DNA of 7,335 bases from Flavobacteriales bacterium (GTDB lineage: Bacteria > Bacteroidota > Bacteroidia > Flavobacteriales_E > Vicingaceae), in assembly GCA_029262915.1 (NCBI GenBank), contig JAJCYN010000401.1, forward strand, positions 1 to 7,335. Direction: 5' to 3'. The notes beneath the pieces were generated by a model. That model was not told where the DNA came from and searched no databases. It was given only the letters and a program-made list of their open reading frames with translations. The stretch's first letter is position 1; every line of letters begins with the position of its first letter. Shown one piece after another: positions 1 through 5,449 of the stretch. A program made the position numbers and the translations under genes.

Positions 1-357
1 AATTTAAATAAATATGAATTTAGAGGTTATCCTTTTTCTTCTTGGTTATATAGGATAGCTTTAAATGAAGTAAATCAATATTATAGAAAAACAAAAAATA
101 AAAGATCAGTTAATCTTGATGAAAGTAATATTAAAGAAATAATAGAAGAATCGGGAGAATTTTTTGATGAAGAAAAAAGAGAAAAATTGTTGAAAGTGTT
201 AGAAACACTTAATGATGAAAAAATAATATTAATTGAAATGAGGTTTTTTGAAAAAAGATCTTTTAAAGAAGTTGCTGAAGTATTAAATATTACAGAAAAT
301 AATGCAAAAGTTAGAACATATCGTGTGTTGGATGAAATGAAAAAAAAGATGTTGTAA
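1..357 (+). CDS. ECF-type RNA polymerase sigma factor, C-terminal part (5' end outside window)
   Basis: The frame is open from the first base and encodes 118 residues ending in TAA. Residues about 8-32 (FRGYPFSSWLYRIALNEVNQ and following YYRK) match the end of sigma-70 region 2, the helix that melts and reads the -10 element. A linker of about 30 residues follows, rich in acidic residues. Residues about 61-116 match region 4, the helix-turn-helix that reads the -35 element: an aliphatic/acidic first helix (LLKVLETLNDEKIILIEMRF), then SFKEVAEVLNIT and ENNAKVRTYRVLDEM. The ENNAKVRTYR recognition helix is a style I associate with Bacteroidota ECF factors. No C-terminal extra domain is present, as expected for a group IV factor, which is usually 160-200 residues long, so roughly a third is missing to the left. 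The next gene starts 21 bases on in the same frame and may encode a membrane partner. Family call is firm; the regulon is unknown. Confidence 0.93.
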   Translation, partial: NLNKYEFRGYPFSSWLYRIALNEVNQYYRKTKNKRSVNLDESNIKEIIEESGEFFDEEKREKLLKVLETLNDEKIILIEMRFFEKRSFKEVAEVLNITENNAKVRTYRVLDEMKKKML

Positions 358-378
358 TTTTATAAGAATAATAAGAGA

Positions 379-624
379 ATGTTAGAAGAAGAAAAAAATA
401 TAATTAATGTAAATAGGAAAGAGCTTTCTACTCATCAGGTACAACAGAATGAAAACTTAGATGGTGTTTTAAATAAACATAGAATGATTACTAAAAGACC
501 TATTTATAAACAAAAAAAGTTTTATTTTTTTTTATTTCTTATTTTGGTTATTACCCTACTAATTTATTATACAGATAAAGAGGAAAAAGCTAAAAAAAAT
601 TACGAAATGGAACAGACTAATTAG
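379..624 (+). CDS. small single-pass membrane protein following the sigma factor gene
   Basis: I do not recognise a named family. The 81-residue product has a polar, probably cytoplasmic N-terminal part (about residues 1-47, ending in the basic cluster YKQKK), one clear membrane helix (about residues 48-64, FYFFLFLILVITLLIYY) and a short charged tail (65-81). There is no signal peptide cleavage site. The ATG at 379 is preceded by AAGAG, a weak purine-rich stretch; the frame is continuous with the sigma gene, which stops at 355-357. Close spacing and shared direction suggest co-transcription. A short cytoplasmic segment plus one membrane helix next to an ECF sigma gene is compatible with a minimal membrane anchor or anti-sigma factor, but no recognisable anti-sigma motif (such as a zinc-binding HxxxCxxC) is present, so this is inference from position only. 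The gene carries a run of nine T at 525-533. Its last 8 bases overlap the end of the VOC gene on the other strand. Confidence 0.7.
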   Translation: MLEEEKNIINVNRKELSTHQVQQNENLDGVLNKHRMITKRPIYKQKKFYFFLFLILVITLLIYYTDKEEKAKKNYEMEQTN

Positions 625-630
625 TTCCAT
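592..630 (-). terminator. possible weak hairpin terminator for the leftward genes
   Basis: An inverted repeat ATGGAAC (607-613) / GTTCCAT (624-630) forms a 7-bp stem around a 10-base loop. Read leftward, it is followed by TTCGTAA and then a run of eight T (complement of the A run at 592-599). The stem contains three G-C pairs and the T run starts 7 bases after it, so this is not a textbook Rho-independent terminator. The nested 10-bp palindrome ACTAATTAGT (616-625) holds both convergent stop codons. No T run follows the stem on the + strand, so it would serve only the leftward transcript. Confidence 0.3.
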
Positions 631-1045
631 ATAAACCCATTCTATTTCCTTCTGAATCTAAAAAATGAGCATAATACCCTGGCTTATTATCAATATAAGT
701 ATTGGGTATTATGAATGACCGGTTACTTTCCTTTCTAGTAATCAACGTTTTATTTTTTATTACTTTTCCTCCATTTTCTTTAATCATACTGAGAATAGTG
801 CTAAAATTACCAGTAGCATCAAAAAACAAAATGGTACTTAATCCAATATCGCTATTTTCATCTACCTCTATTATTGCTCCATTTAAAAGCTTTTTATCAG
901 TTTCTCCCTTTTTAAAAATTGCGTGAGGTATTTTATTTAATTCTTCAAAGAAAAAAGAAGCATCAAAAATTTTCTCATAAAAAGAGGTTGCTCTAATTAA
1001 GTTTTTAGCTGGGATTTGTATCCATTGAATAGAAGAATGCTCCAT
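617..1045 (-). CDS. VOC superfamily (glyoxalase/bleomycin-resistance-like) protein
   Basis: The 142-residue product has the paired half-repeat layout of a single-chain VOC protein. An opening strand and helix, IQWIQIPAKNLIRATSFYEK at residues 6-25, begins the first half. The second ends with GYYAHFLDSEGNRMGLYG at 123-140, the DPxGN-type closing hairpin. This pattern resembles the COG3324-like group of small predicted lyases and dioxygenases, which is poorly characterised. The usual metal ligands of glyoxalase I are not evident: the first strand has Gln10 rather than His, and the closing strand has Gly137 where GN-x-x-E is often seen. A metal-dependent reaction is therefore doubtful, and substrate is unknown. 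There is no signal peptide, so it should be cytoplasmic. It starts 38 bases after the DUF58 stop and could be the last gene of that operon or an independent gene. Its TAG stop overlaps the convergent small membrane protein gene by 8 bases. Confidence 0.85.
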   Translation of the reverse strand: MEHSSIQWIQIPAKNLIRATSFYEKIFDASFFFEELNKIPHAIFKKGETDKKLLNGAIIEVDENSDIGLSTILFFDATGNFSTILSMIKENGGKVIKNKTLITRKESNRSFIIPNTYIDNKPGYYAHFLDSEGNRMGLYGTN

Positions 1046-1058
1046 AACATAAGTTTTA

Positions 1059-1077
1059 TTATAACATAAAGTTATAA
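1059..1077. repeat. 7-bp AT inverted repeat in the DUF58-VOC gap
   Basis: TTATAAC (1059-1065) and GTTATAA (1071-1077) are perfect inverted copies around a 5-base spacer. The site lies in the 38-base gap between the DUF58 stop and the VOC start and overlaps the candidate -7 element. It could be an operator or a weak transcript hairpin. Only one G-C pair is present and no T run follows on either strand, so a terminator role is unlikely. Chance occurrence in AT-rich DNA is a real possibility. Confidence 0.3.
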
Positions 1078-1098
1078 AAGAGATTAGATAACTCCAAT
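1067..1098 (-). promoter_or_regulatory. candidate Bacteroidota-type promoter for the VOC gene
   Basis: Read leftward, ATTG (complement of 1095-1098) is followed after 20 bases by TAACTTTA (complement of 1067-1074). The Bacteroidota housekeeping consensus is TTTG, 19-21 bases, TAnnTTTG, so each element has one mismatch and the spacing fits. The -33-like element lies in the end of the DUF58 gene. The leader to the VOC ATG would be under 20 bases. Such matches are common in AT-rich DNA, so this is tentative. Confidence 0.2.
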
Positions 1099-2415
1099 AG
1101 ATTTTAATTCTAAATATTTATTAATGGTATTTAAAGAAAGTTCTTTTGGATTACATTTCATAGCTTGAATTCCATGTTTTTTTAACTCTTTAATAATTTG
1201 ATCTTTTTCCAAGATGAATTTTTTTGCAATGGTCTGTTGGTAAATATCTAATACCGTTTTTGCTTTAACTTCAGCATATTCTTCAAGTTCTGTATTATCA
1301 AAAAACATTACAATTAAAAGGTGATATTTATTAATCATCCTTAAAATAGGAATAACCCGTTCTAAAGCATAAATACTATCAAAATTAGTATATAAAAAAA
1401 GTAAACTTCTGTTAGGAATAGAACGTCTAATGTTAGCATAAAGCAGTTCATAATTGGCTTCAGAATAATTGTATTTTTCTTTATACAACGAGAATAATAT
1501 TTTTTTTAATTGAGTGGTTGATTTGTCTGCTTTTAAAAAAGTATCTACCAACTCAGAAAATGTAATTAAACCAGCATTATCTTGTTTTTTGAGAATTATA
1601 TTAGATAATGCTAGAGAAGTATTAATCGCATAATCTACCAAAGTTAAACCACCAAATGGCATTTTCATTATTCTACTTTTATCTATAATTGAATAAACTT
1701 GTTGGGATCTTTCGTCTTCAAAATGATTAGTCATCAACTCATTAATTCTACTGGTTGCTTTCCAGTTAATATTACGAGGATCATCTCCAGGCACGTAAGC
1801 TTTAATTTGATCAAACTCGTAGCTTTTACCCATTTTTTTCATTTTATTATCTCCATGGATAAAAGAAGAATGGTTCAAAGCAATAAGTTCTTGTTGTTTC
1901 ATTTGTAGTATTGAAGGATAAACAGCAGTGTTAAAAGGAGAAAAAGTTGTCTCTTTTTTTCTGATAAAAAAGAGACTTGTACTTACCATTATATGGACAT
2001 TTCCAAAAGAATACTCTCCTCTTATTAATGGTTTAAGTTTATAATTAATAACTTCTTTTTGTTGCTTATCTAAATTAAAGGGAATACTAAAATCCCTCTC
2101 TCCAAGTTGATAAGGTAACTCATCAATAACCTTTAATTTTAAGTTTAAAGAGGTGCGATTTCTGATACTAATACTAATATTGTTTTCATCACTTAACGAT
2201 AAAATAGAAGAAACAGTTCTTCTAACCTTAACAATATTTTTTTTAGTATAAAGAAGAAAAAAATCGATTACTAAGAAGACAATAACCAGGAACAATAAAC
2301 CAAGAGCTACATAAAAAAAAGATGAAATCAAAAAAGAAGTGAAAAAACAAATAATAACCCCTCCCAACACATAAAATATGCGATCTGTTAAGTATAGGCT
2401 TTTAATTAATTTCAT
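1084..2415 (-). CDS. DUF58 family membrane-anchored vWA-like protein, partner of MoxR
   Basis: The 443-residue product begins with two adjacent membrane helices (about 14-31 and 33-55), followed by a basic segment (YTKKN...RR) that should face the cytoplasm. Residues about 60-160 form a beta-rich region. The DUF58 signature lies at 200-223: EFDQIKAYVPGDD, then R-N-I-N-W and the S-R pair. A vWA-like domain then runs to about residue 420. Family knowledge: DUF58 proteins are encoded beside MoxR ATPases and are thought to work with them. The metal site is degenerate: the motif expected as D-x-S-x-S reads DKSRI at 245-249, and the later Asp position appears to be Asn344 in LYTNFDS. Thr258 looks like the conserved MIDAS Thr. 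The ATG at 2415 lies 16 bases after the MoxR stop, so the two genes are very likely co-transcribed. An 11-bp hairpin sits within the gene at 1949-1976. Molecular role remains inferred. Confidence 0.93.
   Translation of the reverse strand: MKLIKSLYLTDRIFYVLGGVIICFFTSFLISSFFYVALGLLFLVIVFLVIDFFLLYTKKNIVKVRRTVSSILSLSDENNISISIRNRTSLNLKLKVIDELPYQLGERDFSIPFNLDKQQKEVINYKLKPLIRGEYSFGNVHIMVSTSLFFIRKKETTFSPFNTAVYPSILQMKQQELIALNHSSFIHGDNKMKKMGKSYEFDQIKAYVPGDDPRNINWKATSRINELMTNHFEDERSQQVYSIIDKSRIMKMPFGGLTLVDYAINTSLALSNIILKKQDNAGLITFSELVDTFLKADKSTTQLKKILFSLYKEKYNYSEANYELLYANIRRSIPNRSLLFLYTNFDSIYALERVIPILRMINKYHLLIVMFFDNTELEEYAEVKAKTVLDIYQQTIAKKFILEKDQIIKELKKHGIQAMKCNPKELSLNTINKYLELKSIGVI
1949..1976 (-). 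repeat. 11-bp perfect inverted repeat inside the DUF58 gene
   Basis: GTCTCTTTTTT (1949-1959) and AAAAAAGAGAC (1966-1976) are perfect inverted copies around a 6-base loop. It falls in the codons for S-L-F-F-I-R-K-K-E-T of the DUF58 protein (about residues 147-156). The arms are purine-only versus pyrimidine-only. In the leftward mRNA it could form an 11-bp hairpin. It has no T run after it, so it is not a terminator; it may be a coincidence of Phe and Lys codons. Confidence 0.5.
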
Positions 2416-2431
2416 AAACTATAAGAAATAA

Positions 2432-3553
2432 TTACCTTGGAACATCAATTTTTTTAATAATTTCTTTAATAACTAAGTCTACAGTTGTTCCTTCCATTTC
2501 TTTTTCAGGAGAAAGAATAATTCTGTGGTTAAGAACAGGAAAACAAACGGTTTGTATGTCATCAGGTGTAACAAAATCTCTACCTTTTAATGATGCAACA
2601 GCCTTGGCTGTTTTCATAATTGCCATAGATGCACGAGGTGAAGCACCTAAAAATAAACTGCCATTATTACGGGTTTCGTTAACAATTATAGCAATGTATT
2701 TTATTAATTCACTTTTGATGTGAATTTTTTCAATAATATCATTACATTTTTGAATTTCTTTTGAGTTAATAATTCCATTAACAGAACTAGAATGATCGTT
2801 TGAGAAGTCATTTTTGAATCGCTCTAAAATATCCACCTCATTTTCTAGACTAGGGTAATTAACTTTAAGCTTAAATAAAAAACGATCTAATTGTGCTTCA
2901 GGTAGTTTATAAGTTCCCTCTTGTTCTATTGGGTTTTGGGTGGCAATAACAAAAAAAGGTGGGTTTAAAGGATAAGTTGTTCCATCAACAGTAATTTGTT
3001 TTTCTTCCATAGCTTCAAAAAGGGCAGCTTGTGTTTTTGCTGGAGAACGGTTTATTTCATCAATTAAAACAAGGTTAGAAAAAACAGGTCCTTTTTTAAA
3101 GATAAATTCTGATTTTTGAAGATTAAAAACATTAACACCAATTAAATCAGAAGGCATTAAGTCTGGCGTAAATTGAATTCTTTTAAAATCAATTTGCATA
3201 CATTGAGCAATTAATTTTGCCATTAGTGTTTTTGCTACACCCGGAACCCCCTCTAACAATATATGCCCACCAGTGAACATTCCTGCTAATATTAACTGAA
3301 TAAGTTCATCATTGCCAACAATTACTTTCTGAATTTCGTTTTTTGTTTTCTCAAAAACATCATTTACAAATTTAATATCAGTATTTGTTTGAAGGGTTGT
3401 AACTTCTTTTTCTGGAGAAACAACTTCTTCAGATTTTGTTTTTTCTATTGGTTCTTTTTCTGTTTCAGAATTTAGTCCAGCTTCCGTTTTTGATTTAACG
3501 ATTTCTTTCTTATCAAGGCTATTTCCTTGTTCATTTGTCTTTTCGTTTTCCAT
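2432..3553 (-). CDS. MoxR family AAA+ ATPase
   Basis: The 373-residue product has all AAA+ hallmarks of the MoxR family. Walker A is GVPGVAKT at 102-109 and Walker B is LVLIDEINR at 161-169 with Asp165 and Glu166. Sensor 1 is in ATQNPIEQEGTY at 204-215 (Asn207), an arginine-finger-type motif is LDRF at 222-225, and the lid carries LGASPRA at 302-308 with sensor-2 Arg307. The C-terminal lid helices close the protein. MoxR proteins form cytoplasmic hexamers and are regarded as chaperone-like ATPases acting with vWA proteins, here DUF58 just downstream. The ATP-binding and hydrolysis residues are intact, so it should be active. Unlike the usual length of about 310-340 residues, it has an N-terminal tail of about 58 residues that is rich in Glu, Lys, Thr and Ser and looks disordered. 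The ATG overlaps the DUF4350 stop by one base (TAATG), which supports this long start and translational coupling. Confidence 0.96.
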   Translation of the reverse strand: MENEKTNEQGNSLDKKEIVKSKTEAGLNSETEKEPIEKTKSEEVVSPEKEVTTLQTNTDIKFVNDVFEKTKNEIQKVIVGNDELIQLILAGMFTGGHILLEGVPGVAKTLMAKLIAQCMQIDFKRIQFTPDLMPSDLIGVNVFNLQKSEFIFKKGPVFSNLVLIDEINRSPAKTQAALFEAMEEKQITVDGTTYPLNPPFFVIATQNPIEQEGTYKLPEAQLDRFLFKLKVNYPSLENEVDILERFKNDFSNDHSSSVNGIINSKEIQKCNDIIEKIHIKSELIKYIAIIVNETRNNGSLFLGASPRASMAIMKTAKAVASLKGRDFVTPDDIQTVCFPVLNHRIILSPEKEMEGTTVDLVIKEIIKKIDVPR

Positions 3554-4785
3554 TAGTTACAATTTTTATAATAAAACGCCACAGCGTTGTGTAAATTAAT
3601 TAAATCTTTTGAGTTAGCCATAGGACTATAGCGTACTTTTCTAAAATGTCTAAACAGTTTAATTATTGTTTCTTCTTCTATTCCTGATTTTAGAGAAACT
3701 TGTTTAATTAATTCGGGCTCTTCTTTGGTTGTTGTGATGTTGTATTTAGTTCTTAAACTCGCCAACAACAGCGTAAACATTTCGTTGGCAATTAATTTGT
3801 GTTGTCCCTTTTGGAAATACAAAACACCAATAGCTTTAGTGTATTCTATGGTCGAATTGGTATTTTTTGGTAAAATTGGAATGATCCGTTGCTCTCTTTT
3901 TGTTCTAAATAGTAAATAAACAACAACAGTTATTAAGAATAAATACCAGCCCCATCTTAATGTGTAATGGGAAAATAAAAACTGCAAAGGGTTTCCTCTT
4001 AGCATTCCATTTGGATTAAATTCAGAACTAGGTCGTTGACTTACCTCATCCCAAAAAAGAGCCCCATCATTTAAGAAGGCTAATGTTCTATTCGCGTTTT
4101 TCAATCCATTTTTTTGTATGATGTTGTAATTTGTAAATAAAATAGGACTAGAAACAATAATTACTTTTCCTTCTCCCCAATTAAAAGAATAGCTATTTAT
4201 TTCATTATTAAGATATGATAGGGGTTCAAATCCATACTTAGAAAGAGAATCATTAAGGTATTTTTTATAATAAATATTCCAATAATATGAAGTGGTATCT
4301 TTTAGATATTGATGATGAAATGATAGGGTTTTCTTATCATTTTCTCCTAGGTAAGAAATAGAAATTAAACTATCTTCCACATAATCATAATCGTGGATGG
4401 TGTCAGTTTCTGGCAATAGCATTCGGGTTATTTGGAGGGGAGCACTATTTGACGCAATTAAAGCAGTGTTGCCATTTTCTACATATTTTAAGATGTGTGT
4501 AGCCCTTAGCGAGTCGATGTATAGGTAGCTACCAAAAACAATATAGTTTGTGCCAGAAAGAGTAGTGTCAAGGGTTTTATTAAAGGCTTTTTTTATAATG
4601 GTAACGTCTTCCCCTTCATCAAGAAGTTCGTAAAAAACTTTTAACCCGTACGGCTGATCACTTTCTTTTTTATAATCTTCTATCCATCTGTATTCGGGGC
4701 TATATTGTTGTATGTAGGAATAAAAGCCATAAATAACACCAGCTAAAAGTAAAAAAAGCAATATGGCAACAGCATTTCTATTCAT
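3553..4785 (-). CDS. DUF4350 domain membrane protein
   Basis: The 410-residue product has a membrane helix at about 5-22, a large domain at about 23-275, a second helix at about 276-294 (WGWYLFLITVVVYLLF) and a basic start to the last part (RTKREQR, 295-300). By the positive-inside rule the middle domain is outside the cytoplasmic membrane and the final 115 residues are in the cytoplasm. The DUF4350 region starts near residue 45 (YGLKVFYELLDEGEDVTII). It includes YIVFGS and the GEGKVIIVSSPILFTN segment (204-219), followed by N-R-T-L-A-F-L. This domain type is related in fold to class I glutamine amidotransferase-like domains, but I see no catalytic Cys and expect binding or sensing rather than enzymology. 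The ATG at 4785 lies within the end of the DUF4129 gene (8-base overlap) and its stop shares a base with the MoxR start, so translation of the three is probably coupled. Exact role is unknown. Confidence 0.88.
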   Translation of the reverse strand: MNRNAVAILLFLLLAGVIYGFYSYIQQYSPEYRWIEDYKKESDQPYGLKVFYELLDEGEDVTIIKKAFNKTLDTTLSGTNYIVFGSYLYIDSLRATHILKYVENGNTALIASNSAPLQITRMLLPETDTIHDYDYVEDSLISISYLGENDKKTLSFHHQYLKDTTSYYWNIYYKKYLNDSLSKYGFEPLSYLNNEINSYSFNWGEGKVIIVSSPILFTNYNIIQKNGLKNANRTLAFLNDGALFWDEVSQRPSSEFNPNGMLRGNPLQFLFSHYTLRWGWYLFLITVVVYLLFRTKREQRIIPILPKNTNSTIEYTKAIGVLYFQKGQHKLIANEMFTLLLASLRTKYNITTTKEEPELIKQVSLKSGIEEETIIKLFRHFRKVRYSPMANSKDLINLHNAVAFYYKNCN

Positions 4786-5449
4786 TTGTTTCTAGCTGTT
4801 GTTTAAAGTTGTTAAAAGAAGGCTGGAGAGCATAAAATCCTTTTTCGGTTAAATGTTGTTCGCCATACCAAACTGGTTCAAAAATGAGAATAACTGACTT
4901 AAAGCCATCTTTTAGTAGAATATCATTTATTTCAGAATAGTATTCCCAGTTTGTTTTTTCTTTGGCCCAGTTTATTTCTTTTTTTTCTGATAATAGTTTA
5001 ATTATTATCAAGAAATTAATCCGTAAAGCAATGTGAAATTTTTTACTTTCAATTGCACCTTTTAAAAGTTGTTCTAAGTCTATTTCGTGAATTTTCTCTT
5101 CAATTTTCTCTATGTGTTCAATGGTAATGTCTTGTTTTTTTATGTTGGGATTTTTATTAAGGTTAGCCAATATTTTAATAATTAGAAAAAGAACCAAGCC
5201 TATAACAATAAAATAAAAAACATACTTTAATGAGCTCCAATCGTAATTTAAAGGAGTAGTACTAACGTCTTTTTGTTGTTGGGATTCTTCTTTGTCAAAC
5301 TCTTTATAGGTTTCTGTGTAGTCTATTCCTTTTATAGTTTTTTCCCATTTCGACTCGTCTATCGCTAATGAACTGTCTTGTTTTGCAAACAATAAAGACG
5401 TTGTTGATAACAAACAAAAAATAAACAGATATGGTTTTATTCTTTTCAC
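4778..5449 (-). CDS. DUF4129 domain protein with signal peptide and one membrane helix
   Basis: The 223-residue product has an N-terminal signal sequence (basic start MKRIKPY, hydrophobic core to about residue 20, likely cleavage near FA-K at 22-23). A polar external segment (23-72), one membrane helix (about 76-95) and a cytoplasmic C-terminal domain follow. The latter contains the DUF4129 features: AIESKKFHIALRINFLIIIK (132-151), then I-N-W, KTNWEYY (165-171) and FEPVWYGE (190-197). In other bacteria this domain is often found at the C-terminus of membrane transglutaminase-like proteins; here it stands alone, with no transglutaminase core. The start codon is GTG (5447-5449), overlapping the SpoIIM TGA in the sequence GTGA, a classic coupling arrangement. 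Gene order with DUF4350, MoxR and DUF58 is the usual one for this cluster. I infer a structural or adaptor role, with the cytoplasmic domain able to meet MoxR or DUF58. Confidence 0.87.
   Translation of the reverse strand: MKRIKPYLFIFCLLSTTSLLFAKQDSSLAIDESKWEKTIKGIDYTETYKEFDKEESQQQKDVSTTPLNYDWSSLKYVFYFIVIGLVLFLIIKILANLNKNPNIKKQDITIEHIEKIEEKIHEIDLEQLLKGAIESKKFHIALRINFLIIIKLLSEKKEINWAKEKTNWEYYSEINDILLKDGFKSVILIFEPVWYGEQHLTEKGFYALQPSFNNFKQQLETNE

Noticed and set aside
702..926. 74-codon open frame on the + strand
   Set aside because: It lies wholly opposite the VOC gene, has no family resemblance, and is the shadow of a better supported coding frame.
617..1045. Antibiotic resistance (fosfomycin or bleomycin) assignment for the VOC protein
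   Set aside because: Only the general fold is visible; the metal ligands of fosfomycin-resistance enzymes are not evident and the context is not a resistance locus.
1059..1077. Intrinsic terminator after DUF58
   Set aside because: The hairpin has one G-C pair and no T run on either strand after the stem.
1699..1908. 69-codon open frame on the + strand
   Set aside because: It is antisense to the conserved DUF58 signature region, which explains the lack of stops.
1084..3553. A Bat (Bacteroides aerotolerance) operon
   Set aside because: MoxR and DUF58 also begin Bat operons, but there are no BatA/BatB vWA proteins, TPR protein or BatD here; the DUF4350/DUF4129/SpoIIM partners mark a different cluster.
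3725..3919. 64-codon open frame on the + strand
   Set aside because: Antisense to the DUF4350 gene, with no motif or coherent membrane pattern of its own.
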